Shown here in pieces: positions 8,242 through 15,445 of a stretch of DNA of 33,474 bases (the stretch's first letter is position 1; each line of letters opens with the position of its first letter). The notes beneath the pieces are model-generated. The model was not told the DNA's origin and made no database searches. It saw only the letters and a program-made list of their open reading frames with translations. Both the position numbers and the translations under genes were made by a program. Source of the DNA: Brevibacillus invocatus. GTDB taxonomy: Bacteria; Bacillota; Bacilli; Brevibacillales; Brevibacillaceae. Location: contig NZ_RHHR01000054.1 of assembly GCF_003710915.1 (NCBI RefSeq), positions 1 to 33,474 of the forward strand. Direction: 5' to 3'.

Positions 8242-9040
8242 GTGAACGTCCAAAAAAAATACTGCTCGGGTTTCTTGTACTTCTCTGTTTCGTGATTGTC
8301 AGCGGCGGCATATCCATTTTTCAAATGAAACAAATGGGTAATAAAGCAGAAGAAATTCAGGACAATTGGCTTCCTAGCGTTGCGATATTAGGAGAGATGA
8401 ATGGTCAAGCCACGAATATGCCCCGGCTTCTAAACCGTTTGGGCTTGGAGAGCGACACTACCATCATGAATGAAGTGGAACAGGAAGCGCTCCGCACTCT
8501 TGAACGAATCGACCAGCTTTTAGTGGACTATGAGAAATTGATCACCGAAGAAAGCACACTGGAGCATCAGTATTTCGAAGATTATAAGAAAAGCTGGGAG
8601 GCATATAAAAACGATGTGCCTGCAATCCTCTCCATTGCGAAAGAATCAAATACCAGTTTATTGTCGTTGCAGATTCCGTAGGCAAGTTAGCCAACCAGAG
8701 CGGAGAGGCGACCAAGGAAATCATTCTGTTGGTGCAACGCATGCAGGAAAGTACGCAAGACACCGTCGAAACGGTTCGCTTGGGCAACGAGCTGATTATG
8801 CATGCCGGCCATTCCTTTACGGAAATTATTGAGTACGTCAACAATTCCGCCGAAAGAATCACGGAAGTAGCCGCTAGCTGCGAAGAACAGGCTGCCCAGA
8901 CGAATGAAATTTTACAATCCGCACAGAACATCGCGGCAGTGACAGAGCAAACCTCTGCCAGCACAGAAGAAACAGCTTCGGCTACAGAAGAACTCGCCAC
9001 GATGGCTGAAAAACTAAATCAACTGGTTGGCAAGCTGTAA
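8242..9040 (+). pseudogene. Methyl-accepting chemotaxis protein with internal deletion and 5' frameshift
   Basis: Two readable pieces belong to one chemoreceptor. The first (to 8681) has a membrane helix, 'KILLGFLVLLCFVIVSGGIS', and a four-helix-bundle ligand domain. The second, in another frame (about 8648-9040), begins 'QFIVVADSVGKLANQSGEAT' and ends with the distal methylation helix ('EEQAAQTNEILQSAQNI'). The second transmembrane helix, HAMP and the CheA/CheW-contacting tip are missing, so a stretch inside the gene was deleted around 8645-8655. There is a second lesion at the start: GGGAGG is followed eight bases on by GTG 8242, which reads correctly ('NVQKKILLGF') only if the run of eight A residues at 8252-8259 had nine. 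The product cannot signal. Confidence 0.8.
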
Positions 9041-9046
9041 GTCATA

Positions 9047-9081
9047 CAGGGAGCAGGCAATCGTCCTGCTCCCTGTTTTTT
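9047..9081 (+). terminator. Terminator of the chemoreceptor remnant
   Basis: A perfect 11-bp stem, CAGGGAGCAGG/CCTGCTCCCTG (9047-9057 and 9065-9075), is followed by six T residues. Confidence 0.9.
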
Positions 9082-9097
9082 CTACCTGCGCTTCATC

Positions 9098-9964
9098 CTA
9101 AACCGGTCGAAAGCCCTCGCCAATGACTTCATGTGCCGGGCACAAAATGATGAATGAATCGGGATCAACCGAGCGCACCATCATTTTGAGCTTGCTTACT
9201 TCACTTTGGCTGACTACCGCCATCAGCACCTTGCGTTCATCTCCCGTGTACCCGCCTGCAGCGTCCAGCAAGGTTACCCCGCGATCCAGATCGTACAGGA
9301 TCGTCTCTCGCAATGTCTCCGTCTCGTTGGAAATGATATAGGCCACCTTGGTCGTGTTCCAGCCCATCTGGACGATATCGATTGTTTTGCTGGTCACAAA
9401 CAGCGCAATCAAAGCAAACAAAGCCCTCTCCGCATCAAACACAATGCCCGCCAATGCAATCACCAGGCCATCGAAAACAGCCACGCTGGCTCCCAAGCTC
9501 AACCCGGAGTATTTATGCAGAATTTGTGAGGCGATAGCAAAACCGCCTGTAGACCCTCTTCCCCGAAAGACGATACCGATGCCGAGTCCAACACCAATGC
9601 CGCCGTAAATGCTGGCTAAAAGCGGATTTGTCGTCAATGGCTGAAGCTGACTGGTCAGCATGACGCACAGTGGAAGCACGACAGAGCCCACTGCCGCCTT
9701 CACGCTCGTTTGCTTGTCCAGCATTTTGAAGCCGATCAGCAGCAAAGGAATATTTACAGCCCATTGCACGATTGCTGGAGGCCACCCCAACAGATTGTAC
9801 AGGATCGTCGAGAGTCCCGACACTCCCCCTGAAGCGATTTGATTCGGATTGAGAAAAAGGTTGAAACTGGTAGCGAGAACCAGTGAGCCAATGATGAGCA
9901 TGAAGTATTCCATCACTTTTCGCCGTGGGCTGTCCATCGGGATGATTGCTCGTTTTTTTCGCAT
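9098..9964 (-). CDS. yitT: YitT family membrane protein (DUF161 + DUF2179)
   Basis: This protein of about 288 residues has five or six membrane helices in its first 200 residues, including 'NPNQIASGGVSGLSTILY' and 'GRGSTGGFAIASQILHK', the conserved YitT half-repeats. A C-terminal DUF2179 domain of about 85 residues follows ('GVTLLDAAGGYTGDERKVLM'). Members are integral membrane proteins of unsettled transport role. An in-frame ATG at 9991 has no ribosome-binding site; the ATG at 9964 has GGAG motifs just upstream and is preferred. The gene is divergent from the Fur-family remnant. Confidence 0.9.
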   Translation of the reverse strand: MRKKRAIIPMDSPRRKVMEYFMLIIGSLVLATSFNLFLNPNQIASGGVSGLSTILYNLLGWPPAIVQWAVNIPLLLIGFKMLDKQTSVKAAVGSVVLPLCVMLTSQLQPLTTNPLLASIYGGIGVGLGIGIVFRGRGSTGGFAIASQILHKYSGLSLGASVAVFDGLVIALAGIVFDAERALFALIALFVTSKTIDIVQMGWNTTKVAYIISNETETLRETILYDLDRGVTLLDAAGGYTGDERKVLMAVVSQSEVSKLKMMVRSVDPDSFIILCPAHEVIGEGFRPV

Positions 9965-10094
9965 GCTTGCTGCTCCACTCCTGCCATTCATTGAATAAAT
10001 AAAAACCGCCCATACATTACCATAGTTCTGCTAAAAAAGAAAATAGCGAGGAAGGGGATTGACGTTTATCCAAAAGGAAACGATAATAAAAATT

Positions 10095-10109
10095 ATATAA
10101 TAATTATTT
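10095..10109 (+). promoter_or_regulatory. PerR/Fur-box-like palindrome
   Basis: ATATAAT-A-ATTATTT is a 7-1-7 inverted repeat with six of seven pairs matching and close to the PerR box TTATAAT-N-ATTATAA. It sits 21 bp before the start of a Fur-family gene, where autoregulation is usual. Confidence 0.5.
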
Positions 10110-10130
10110 TAAAAAGAGGTGACCTGCGAT

Positions 10131-10430
10131 ATGGAACAACAAATTTCCAGTGTCACGCAGCAGGTAAAACATCTGGGTAAGCGTTTAACCGTTCAAAGGC
10201 GAGCCGTTCTCTTGTATTTGCTCGCTGATGTCAATTGCCCTACCGCGAAGGACGTTTACATTGCTTTGAAAGCTGATATGCCGAACATTACCCTGTCAAC
10301 TGTCTATACGGCTTTGCGTTTTTTTGTAAAAATCGGAATCGTCAGGGAGCATGCGACTTCCTCGGCCACTCGGTTTGAATGTGTCATCTCTCCTGCTGCC
10401 CTTGACCTTGATCTGCGAAAAGTCATGTAA
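10131..10430 (+). pseudogene. Fur/PerR-family regulator lacking its C-terminal domain
   Basis: The 99-residue product keeps the Fur-family winged helix: 'LGKRLTVQRRAVLLYLL', 'CPTAKDVYIALKADMPNITL', 'STVYTALRFFVKIGIVRE'. Homology ends at 'RFECVIS', where family members continue with the His/Cys-rich 'HHHxxCxxCG' metal-binding and dimerisation domain. Instead there are about twelve unrelated residues and a stop. The ATG at 10131 follows GAGGTG by about nine bases. Without the dimerisation domain it should not sense metal or peroxide normally. The terminator and the PerR-like box are both still present, suggesting a recent 3' deletion. Confidence 0.75.
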
Positions 10431-10451
10431 TGTGGTAATCAAATAATCCAA

Positions 10452-10489
10452 AGAAGAAGGGACAGCAAATAGCTGCCCCTTTCTTTTTT
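10452..10489 (+). terminator. Terminator between the Fur remnant and the beta-lactamase-like gene
   Basis: GGGACAGC/GCTGCCCC (10459-10466 and 10472-10479) with flanking A and T tracts forms a stem able to act in both directions between convergent genes. Confidence 0.7.
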
Positions 10490-10497
10490 GCTCCCCC

Positions 10498-11340
10498 TCA
10501 ACAACCGCCACAAAATTCGTCCCGCTTTGCAAACTCATACATTTCCCTGCCTACGCAACCAAGCGTATGCAAGGCTTCCTCCGCCTCTACGTCCTGGGAT
10601 AAAGCGGTGATCGCAAAGCAGCGTCCCTGCGTGTATAACAGCCCCACATCATGCTGTCTTCCTGTATCCCAGCCAGATTTGCTCGCGATTTCCCAATCTG
10701 TCGCAAGCTCCTCTTTACCGTTATGATCAGCTACCGGCAGCATGGACGGCAAGCCATTTCGAAACTGCTGCTTTTTCATGATCGCGACCATGTCTTCACA
10801 GGCATGTGCATGGATAAATCGACCAGTTGCCAGCCTGTTTAGCATTCTCGCCACATCACCTGCTGTAATCCTATTATTCGCATCGATATCCGCCGGGTAG
10901 ATCATCAGCTTGCGAACGTATTTGCTCTGCTCCATTCCCAGCTCGAGCATGGTCTGATCCACGCATTCCTTGCCGACCAGATCAATCAGGATGTTGGTTG
11001 CGGTATTGTCACTTTGGATGATCATCAGCGTAACCAATTCACGAATGGAAAGCTGCAGGCCTGGCGACAAGGCAAACAACAAGCCGGAACCTTTGACGAG
11101 ATCTTCTCTTCGCAGCGGGAGTCGATCATCGAGTGAAAAAGCTCCCTGATGGGCTTGTGCAAACACAGCCGCCATGATCGGGACCTTAATCACACTCTCT
11201 GCTATGAACAGCTTGTCAGGAAGATGCTCGAAGCAGATCCCTTCCCCGATCTCCTCCACCACGACTCCCCAAGTACCCTGTGCATTCCGGATGATCTGTT
11301 CCAGTCTGCCTTGCAGCGTTTCAGCCTGTTGCATCATCGT
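10498..11340 (-). CDS. Class A beta-lactamase-fold serine hydrolase
   Basis: The 280-residue protein shows the three active-site elements of the penicillin-recognising fold: Ser48-x-x-Lys51 in 'AESVIKVP', Ser109-Asp110-Asn111 in 'IQSDNTAT', and Lys220-Ser-Gly in 'ASKSGWDTG'. The omega-loop segment ('YPADIDANNRITAGD') lacks the ExxLN glutamate that deacylates beta-lactams in true class A enzymes. No signal peptide is visible. It may therefore be a cytoplasmic esterase or peptidase-like hydrolase of the PenP/COG2367 group and not a resistance enzyme. The ATG pair at 11340/11337 follows GGAAGG and GAGGGG; the longer frame upstream is not supported. Specificity is unknown. Confidence 0.8.
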   Translation of the reverse strand, partial: TMMQQAETLQGRLEQIIRNAQGTWGVVVEEIGEGICFEHLPDKLFIAESVIKVPIMAAVFAQAHQGAFSLDDRLPLRREDLVKGSGLLFALSPGLQLSIRELVTLMIIQSDNTATNILIDLVGKECVDQTMLELGMEQSKYVRKLMIYPADIDANNRITAGDVARMLNRLATGRFIHAHACEDMVAIMKKQQFRNGLPSMLPVADHNGKEELATDWEIASKSGWDTGRQHDVGLLYTQGRCFAITALSQDVEAEEALHTLGCVGREMYEFAKRDEFCGGC

Positions 11341-11420
11341 CCCCTCAACCTTCCTTTGATTATCGACCTTGTTTGTTGCGGAAAAATTTTCGACAACCAC
11401 ACATCTGAATCCTGCCGAAC

Positions 11421-11692
11421 TTAAATCTGGGTGAGGTCTGCAACAGTCCGTTCATTCACCTGATTTCCGGTATTCAAAGTAGTTTTGGGCTCCAGCAAAA
11501 GCACGAGAACCTCTTCGTTCACGACTGGCATATGCTCTACTCCTTTGGGAACGATGAAAAATTCCCCTTCCTCCAGCCAGACATCCCGGTCACGCAATTT
11601 GATCAGCAGCCTTCCTTTTACCACAAGACGATTTTGGGATTCCAGTAGTCTTGAAATAACGAAAACTTTTGATGAAGGTTGACCTTTTCCAA
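11421..11692 (-). pseudogene. Cupin-domain protein with internal deletion of the metal-ligand segment
   Basis: The native start appears to be TTG at 11692, opening a frame that reads 'EKVNLHQKFSLFQDYWNPKI', typical of the N-terminus of small Firmicute cupins ('MEKVNL..KFSLF..HW.PKIV'). That frame stops after 'VLW'. The rest of the protein continues in another frame as 'LVVKGRLLIKLRDRDVWLEE' and 'EFFIVPKGVEHMPV', then 'EPKTTLNTGNQVNERTV'. Between the two, the segment that should carry HxHxxxxE is absent, so about 30 codons were lost with a frame change near 11620. An ATG at 11702 gives an open frame of 93 residues, but that reads the 5' part out of frame. Confidence 0.75.
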
Positions 11693-11792
11693 ACAGCAAC
11701 ACCCTTTCCTTCCAGCTATCTCTATTTTAAACGGATGGCTATCCGCAAAAAAGAGCGTTTCTGGAAGAAAAGGGTGATCCAAAAAACTGTGA

Positions 11793-12404
11793 TTAGCTGA
11801 AGAATTGTTGTTTGAACCAGACTGCCGAAGCTTGCACTTCTCTTTCCGTAAGCTGATGGCCGTAGGATTCCCAGTGCAACGTCACGGGAGCACCCGCCGC
11901 TTCGAGCAGTTGGGATAGCTCCTCCGTCTCAGGCAGTGGACAGATCGGATCATTCTTGCCCGCCCCGATAAACACGGGTGTCTGGGTCAAATCCGGCAGT
12001 TCCACACCCCGGCGCGGAACCATCGGATGATAAAGAATCGCGCCCTTTAACGCATCCTGGTAGTGGAAGAGCAGGCTCCCTGCTATATTGGCTCCATTGG
12101 AATAGCCGACGGCGACGACATTCTGACGGTCAAATCCGTGTTCCATCGCCGCCTCGTCGAGAAAGGCGTACAATTCATCGGTACGGAAAATCAGATCCTG
12201 CTCATCGAAGACACCTTCTGCCAAGCGTCTGAAAAAGCGGGGCATACCGTTCTCCAGTACGTTTCCTCGCACACTAAGTAGCGAAGAGCCAGGGTTGATC
12301 ATTTGGCCGAGGGGCAGCAGGTCACGCTCCGTCCCCCCCGTCCCATGAAGCAATAGCAACGTCGGAGCACCCGGATCGCTCCCTTTTTGAAAGAGATGGT
12401 TCAT
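11793..12404 (-). CDS. mhqD: MhqD-like alpha/beta hydrolase (phospholipase/carboxylesterase family)
   Basis: This 203-residue serine hydrolase has 'LLLLHGTGGTERDLL' (oxyanion region), nucleophile Ser102 in 'GYSNG', Asp152 in 'GAGKNDPICP' and His183 in 'SYGHQLTE', a complete triad. It resembles B. subtilis MhqD, induced by quinones and other electrophiles. Its start overlaps the stop of the upstream dioxygenase gene by four bases (ATGA), so translation is coupled. The likely role is hydrolysis of a ring-cleavage or quinone-adduct product. The substrate is not known. Confidence 0.85.
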   Translation of the reverse strand: MNHLFQKGSDPGAPTLLLLHGTGGTERDLLPLGQMINPGSSLLSVRGNVLENGMPRFFRRLAEGVFDEQDLIFRTDELYAFLDEAAMEHGFDRQNVVAVGYSNGANIAGSLLFHYQDALKGAILYHPMVPRRGVELPDLTQTPVFIGAGKNDPICPLPETEELSQLLEAAGAPVTLHWESYGHQLTEREVQASAVWFKQQFFS

Positions 12405-13351
12405 TCCTGATCCTCCTTCAGCACCCGGACTTCAAATGGCAGGAGCCCTTGCTCGATCTGCTGGCGATAAGGCTCAAACCATTCGGGCAGCATCAATTTT
12501 TCCCCCAGGCTCTCCATCGGCTCGTCGCGGGCAAAGCCTGGCGGATCAGTAGCGATTTCGAATAAAATCCCGCCATTCTCGCGGAAGTAAACCGCATTAA
12601 AGTATTGACGGTCCACGATATCGGTAGGATGAAGCCCATACTCGGAGACGGCCTCCTGCCATTTTCGATGATCCTGGTCGTCCTTTGCTCGCCATGCGAT
12701 GTGATGGACGGTTCCCGCGCCTTCCTGACCGCGCTGCATCGGGGCTGCATTGATATCAATCACATTGCCCAGATCGCCTGCCGCACGAAAACGAACCAGT
12801 CCAGCCTCTTCCCCACTTTTTTCAAGCCCCATCAGATTTTCCAAAACATGCATGGTTTTCTCCGGCTGCATGCTGTACAGAACGGCTCCACCAAAGCCCT
12901 TGATCGCCTTGTCGGCTGGAATACCACCAAACGCCCACTTGCTGTTCGGCCCTTCCTCCCGTTCGACGATCTCCAGCTGCAATCCATCCTTGTCTTGGAA
13001 CTGCAGATAGGTCTCACCAAATCGCTGATTGTGGTAGTAGGTCATTTTGAACTTGCGCAATCGCGCTTCCCAAAAGGATAAAGCTCCCTTCGGCACGACG
13101 TAGGTCGTAAACCCAACTTGCCCTCCGCCCACTTGACCGGAGCGCGCTTGCGGCCAGGGGAAGAAGGTAATCGCTGTGCCTGGACTTCCTTGCTCGTTTC
13201 CAAAGTACAAGTGGTATACTTCTGGCGCATCAAAATTGATCGTTTTCTTCACCAAGCGAAGTCCCAGAAAACCAGCGTAAAAATCGACGTTATCCTGTGG
13301 ATTTTTTACAAAAGCGGTGATGTGGTGAATGCCTGCAGTCTGTTGTTTCAT
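12401..13351 (-). CDS. mhqO: MhqO/MhqE-like ring-cleaving dioxygenase (VOC superfamily)
   Basis: This 316-residue protein has two glyoxalase/VOC halves. The first begins 'GIHHITAFVKNPQDNVDFYA' and the second starts at about 150 ('GFGGAVLYSMQPEKTMHVLE'). Metal-ligand candidates are His9 or His10 of the first motif, His of 'TVHHIAWRA' and Glu of 'GILFEIATDPPGF'. In B. subtilis such proteins protect against methylhydroquinone and catechol by extradiol cleavage. It is the second gene of nitroreductase-dioxygenase-hydrolase, with 29 bp to the first and a 4-bp overlap with the third. Confidence 0.85.
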   Translation of the reverse strand: MKQQTAGIHHITAFVKNPQDNVDFYAGFLGLRLVKKTINFDAPEVYHLYFGNEQGSPGTAITFFPWPQARSGQVGGGQVGFTTYVVPKGALSFWEARLRKFKMTYYHNQRFGETYLQFQDKDGLQLEIVEREEGPNSKWAFGGIPADKAIKGFGGAVLYSMQPEKTMHVLENLMGLEKSGEEAGLVRFRAAGDLGNVIDINAAPMQRGQEGAGTVHHIAWRAKDDQDHRKWQEAVSEYGLHPTDIVDRQYFNAVYFRENGGILFEIATDPPGFARDEPMESLGEKLMLPEWFEPYRQQIEQGLLPFEVRVLKEDQE

Positions 13352-13380
13352 CTTCTATCTCCTCCCTTTATCGTACTTGA

Positions 13381-14007
13381 TCAAAATGCATTGAAGCTGA
13401 CAAACTCCCCGACTGGCTTGCGATAGCCGCGCACTCGTTGAGAATTTTCGTCATCCTTGCCGATTGCGATCAGCATCGTCGGTACGTAAGCATCCGGCAC
13501 GTTTAGAATGCGGCTGACCTCATCCGGATCAAATCCAATCATCGGGCAAGTATCCCACCCTTTGTGTTTAGCTGCCAGCATAAAAAGCATGGCGGATAGA
13601 CTGGCATTGCGGATTGCCTCTTCCTGTTGGAAAACCTCTCCTCGGGTTTCATAGAACGACTTCACGGTAGAAACAGTTTGGTCGAATTCCTGTTGATGAA
13701 TGACCCCCAGCTGCAAGAGACCCTCATTCATTCTTTCAACTTGGCGGTAAGCCTTCTTGTCTCCCAATACGAGAATCACCGCTGAGGCTGTTTTGATCTT
13801 ATATTGTCTGTTAGCTGCCTCATAAATGCGCTCCTTCACATCTGGCTGATCGACTACTACGTAGTGAGGGTGCTGAAGATTGAATGCGCTGGGAGCGAAC
13901 TTGACCAAAGAAAAAATCTCGTCCAGCTCCTCGCGGGGAATTTGCAGACCGGGCACAAACTTGTTCACAGATCTTCGTTGCTTCACAATACTCGTAAAAT
14001 CATTCAT
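13381..14007 (-). CDS. mhqN: MhqN-like nitroreductase family protein
   Basis: This is a 208-residue FMN-dependent nitroreductase-fold protein. It has the N-terminal 'VKQRRSVNKFVPG' phosphate/FMN motif, 'FAPSAFNLQHPHYVVV', 'ASLSAMLFMLAAKHKGWDTCPMIGF' (FMN/dimer region) and a C-terminal 'GYRKPVGEFV'. Such enzymes reduce quinones or nitroaromatics with NAD(P)H. AAAGGGG eight bases before the ATG at 14007 sets the start; the nine additional residues upstream are not expected. It leads the operon, behind three MhqR-like palindromes. Confidence 0.88.
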   Translation of the reverse strand: MNDFTSIVKQRRSVNKFVPGLQIPREELDEIFSLVKFAPSAFNLQHPHYVVVDQPDVKERIYEAANRQYKIKTASAVILVLGDKKAYRQVERMNEGLLQLGVIHQQEFDQTVSTVKSFYETRGEVFQQEEAIRNASLSAMLFMLAAKHKGWDTCPMIGFDPDEVSRILNVPDAYVPTMLIAIGKDDENSQRVRGYRKPVGEFVSFNAF

Positions 14008-14042
14008 CACATATACCCCTTTCCAGGCGACCATCGTTTCAT

Positions 14043-14060
14043 TATCTCTAATTTGAGATA
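14043..14060. promoter_or_regulatory. MhqR-like operator 1
   Basis: TATCTC-TAATTT-GAGATA has perfect 6-bp arms, very close to the B. subtilis MhqR (MarR-type, quinone-sensing) box TATCTcgaAtTCgAGATA. It is 36 bp before the nitroreductase start, so binding would block transcription. Confidence 0.75.
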
Positions 14061-14126
14061 TCTACCGATAAAGACAGCGGACTTTGCATCAATCGCTGCA
14101 CGCTGGTCCGTTATCCAACTTTTCGA

Positions 14127-14144
14127 TATCTTAAATTTGAGGTA
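14127..14144. promoter_or_regulatory. MhqR-like operator 2
   Basis: TATCTTAAATTTGAGGTA is an 18-bp imperfect palindrome of the same type, centred about 84 bp from operator 1. Confidence 0.6.
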
Positions 14145-14150
14145 TTTCTC

Positions 14151-14174
14151 CAAAAAGGAAAGGACTCCTTTTTT
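14151..14174. terminator. Small hairpin with A/T tracts, possible terminator of the pirin operon
   Basis: AAAAAGGA and TCCTTTTT flank about 6-8 bases, with T residues on either strand's outgoing side. It may end the pirin operon transcript arriving on the minus strand. A near-identical element lies upstream of rpiR (6499-6521). Confidence 0.4.
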
Positions 14175-14190
14175 AATCCCTTAAATTTAA

Positions 14191-14208
14191 TATCTTAAAT
14201 TTAAGATA
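14191..14208. promoter_or_regulatory. MhqR-like operator 3 (perfect palindrome)
   Basis: TATCTTAAATTTAAGATA is perfectly symmetric over 18 bp. A fourth, partial copy (TTAAATTTAA at 14181-14190) lies immediately beside it. Confidence 0.65.
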
Positions 14209-14253
14209 ATTGTATTCCAACTTTTGTCCGCTGTCAACTATTTGCTTTGTACA

Positions 14254-14586
14254 TTAATGAAGAGAACTAAAAGTATCCGGGATGTATTCGATACGAGAGT
14301 CCGCTTCAATGGTCAGCTCCTCTTTGGCTTCATCATACATAACCTGGCCCTCTTTGATGTAAAACCAGATTTTTTTCATCGGCTCACCTGGTACCTGCTG
14401 AAATAAAAACAGATTCAGTTCATCCTTCCATGTGAGAATCTGCTCGATGTTTGCTTTCGACAGTTTGTGTACGATCAGTCTCCAGCCCGTTCCCGACTGT
14501 TCCCATTGATACGCGACTGGCTGTTTGTCGGTATCCAAAAATGTCCTGCCACCGACTGCGTGCTTGATCAGCAGTGTTTCTTTCAT
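14254..14586 (-). CDS. Conserved-type hypothetical protein downstream of pirin
   Basis: I do not recognise this soluble 110-residue protein. It has a β-rich N-terminal half ('ETLLIKHAVGGRTFLDTDK') and an acidic, mixed second half. It lacks a signal peptide and membrane segments. GGAG nine bases before the ATG at 14586 is preferred over the ATG two codons earlier, which touches the same GGAG. It starts 15 bp after the pirin stop and is surely co-transcribed with it, which places it in the quinone-stress regulon by context only. Confidence 0.7.
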   Translation of the reverse strand: MKETLLIKHAVGGRTFLDTDKQPVAYQWEQSGTGWRLIVHKLSKANIEQILTWKDELNLFLFQQVPGEPMKKIWFYIKEGQVMYDEAKEELTIEADSRIEYIPDTFSSLH

Positions 14587-14601
14587 AGTCATCCTCTCCT
14601 T

Positions 14602-15276
14602 TTACGGCAAATCGATCAGCATATACTTCGTATCTTCCTTTGCTGCCAGCTGCAGATGAGGCTCGTTTTGAATGCGGGCGGTATCTCTTGTCTCCATTAC
14701 ATGCCCCGAGACTTCGAGCTCGCCTTCGATGACAAAGAGGAAGACACGTCGTCCTGCTTCTTGATGGAAGGATAGCTCATTTCCTCTCTCTAATCGGCTC
14801 AGGTAGATCGTCAGGTCCTGGTTGATCGATGCGACCTGCTCAGAGCCCGTATGGGAAACAACTGGCAAGAGATGATTCACCATTTGGGAAGGCTCGTAGC
14901 TGGATGTTTCATAAGAAGGTGCTCCCCCGCGCGCTCGCGGCATGAACCATAGCTGCAAAAATTGCAGCTCTTCGCTCTCCGATGCGTTGTACTCGGCGTG
15001 GATGATCCCACTCCCTGCGGACATGCGCTGTACCTGTCCTTCCTTCGTCACTTCTGCATTGCCCAGGTTGTCTTCGTGCTTGACCTGACCACGCAATACC
15101 ACTGTGACGATCTCCATGTCACTGTGTGGATGAGGGCCAAATCCTTTTCCTCCTGCTACCAGGTCGTCATTGCACACCCGCATGACCCCGAAAGCGGTGT
15201 TCTCTGGATCAAAGTACTCGCCAAACGAAAAACTGAGGCCGCTGCGCAGCCATCCCAAGTCGACTAAATATCTCAA
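14602..15276 (-). CDS. Pirin-family protein with shortened N-terminus
   Basis: This bicupin protein of about 224 residues has 'GWLRSGLSFSFGEYFDPENT' and the metal site 'HPHSDMEIVTVVLRG' (His-x-His), later 'SGIIHAEYN' and 'ELQFLQLWFMP', all typical of the pirin/YhhW group. Bacterial members can act as quercetinase-like quinone or flavonoid dioxygenases. The usual first ten or so residues are missing and no ATG exists; the only candidate is TTG at 15276, with AAAGAAAGG nine to ten bases upstream. That TTG lies inside an MhqR-like palindrome, so regulator binding and translation start overlap. It may be slightly 5'-truncated. Confidence 0.8.
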   Translation of the reverse strand: MRYLVDLGWLRSGLSFSFGEYFDPENTAFGVMRVCNDDLVAGGKGFGPHPHSDMEIVTVVLRGQVKHEDNLGNAEVTKEGQVQRMSAGSGIIHAEYNASESEELQFLQLWFMPRARGGAPSYETSSYEPSQMVNHLLPVVSHTGSEQVASINQDLTIYLSRLERGNELSFHQEAGRRVFLFVIEGELEVSGHVMETRDTARIQNEPHLQLAAKEDTKYMLIDLP

Positions 15277-15286
15277 ATTTGAGGGG
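15269..15286. promoter_or_regulatory. MhqR-like operator overlapping the pirin start
   Basis: TATCTCAAATTTGAGGGG contains the perfect 12-bp palindrome CTCAAATTTGAG (15272-15283), the same core as the three boxes before the nitroreductase gene. It links pirin to the same regulon. Confidence 0.65.
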
Positions 15287-15335
15287 CCTTTCTTTTGGAA
15301 AGAACGCGTACACCTATTTTAAATGCTTTTGGGCT

Positions 15336-15378
15336 GCAAAAAGAAGCTCAACCAATCCTTATACCGATCAGTTGAGCT
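15336..15378 (-). terminator. Terminator of the NAD salvage operon
   Basis: The 8-bp stem AGCTCAAC/GTTGAGCT (15345-15352 and 15371-15378) is followed on the minus strand by a T-rich run. It lies about 70 bp beyond the nadR stop. Confidence 0.75.
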
Positions 15379-15445
15379 AAAAAGCAAAAGAGGAGTAAAC
15401 AGGACAGCTATACCTATTGGCATAGCCTCTGTCGGAGATTGTGGA

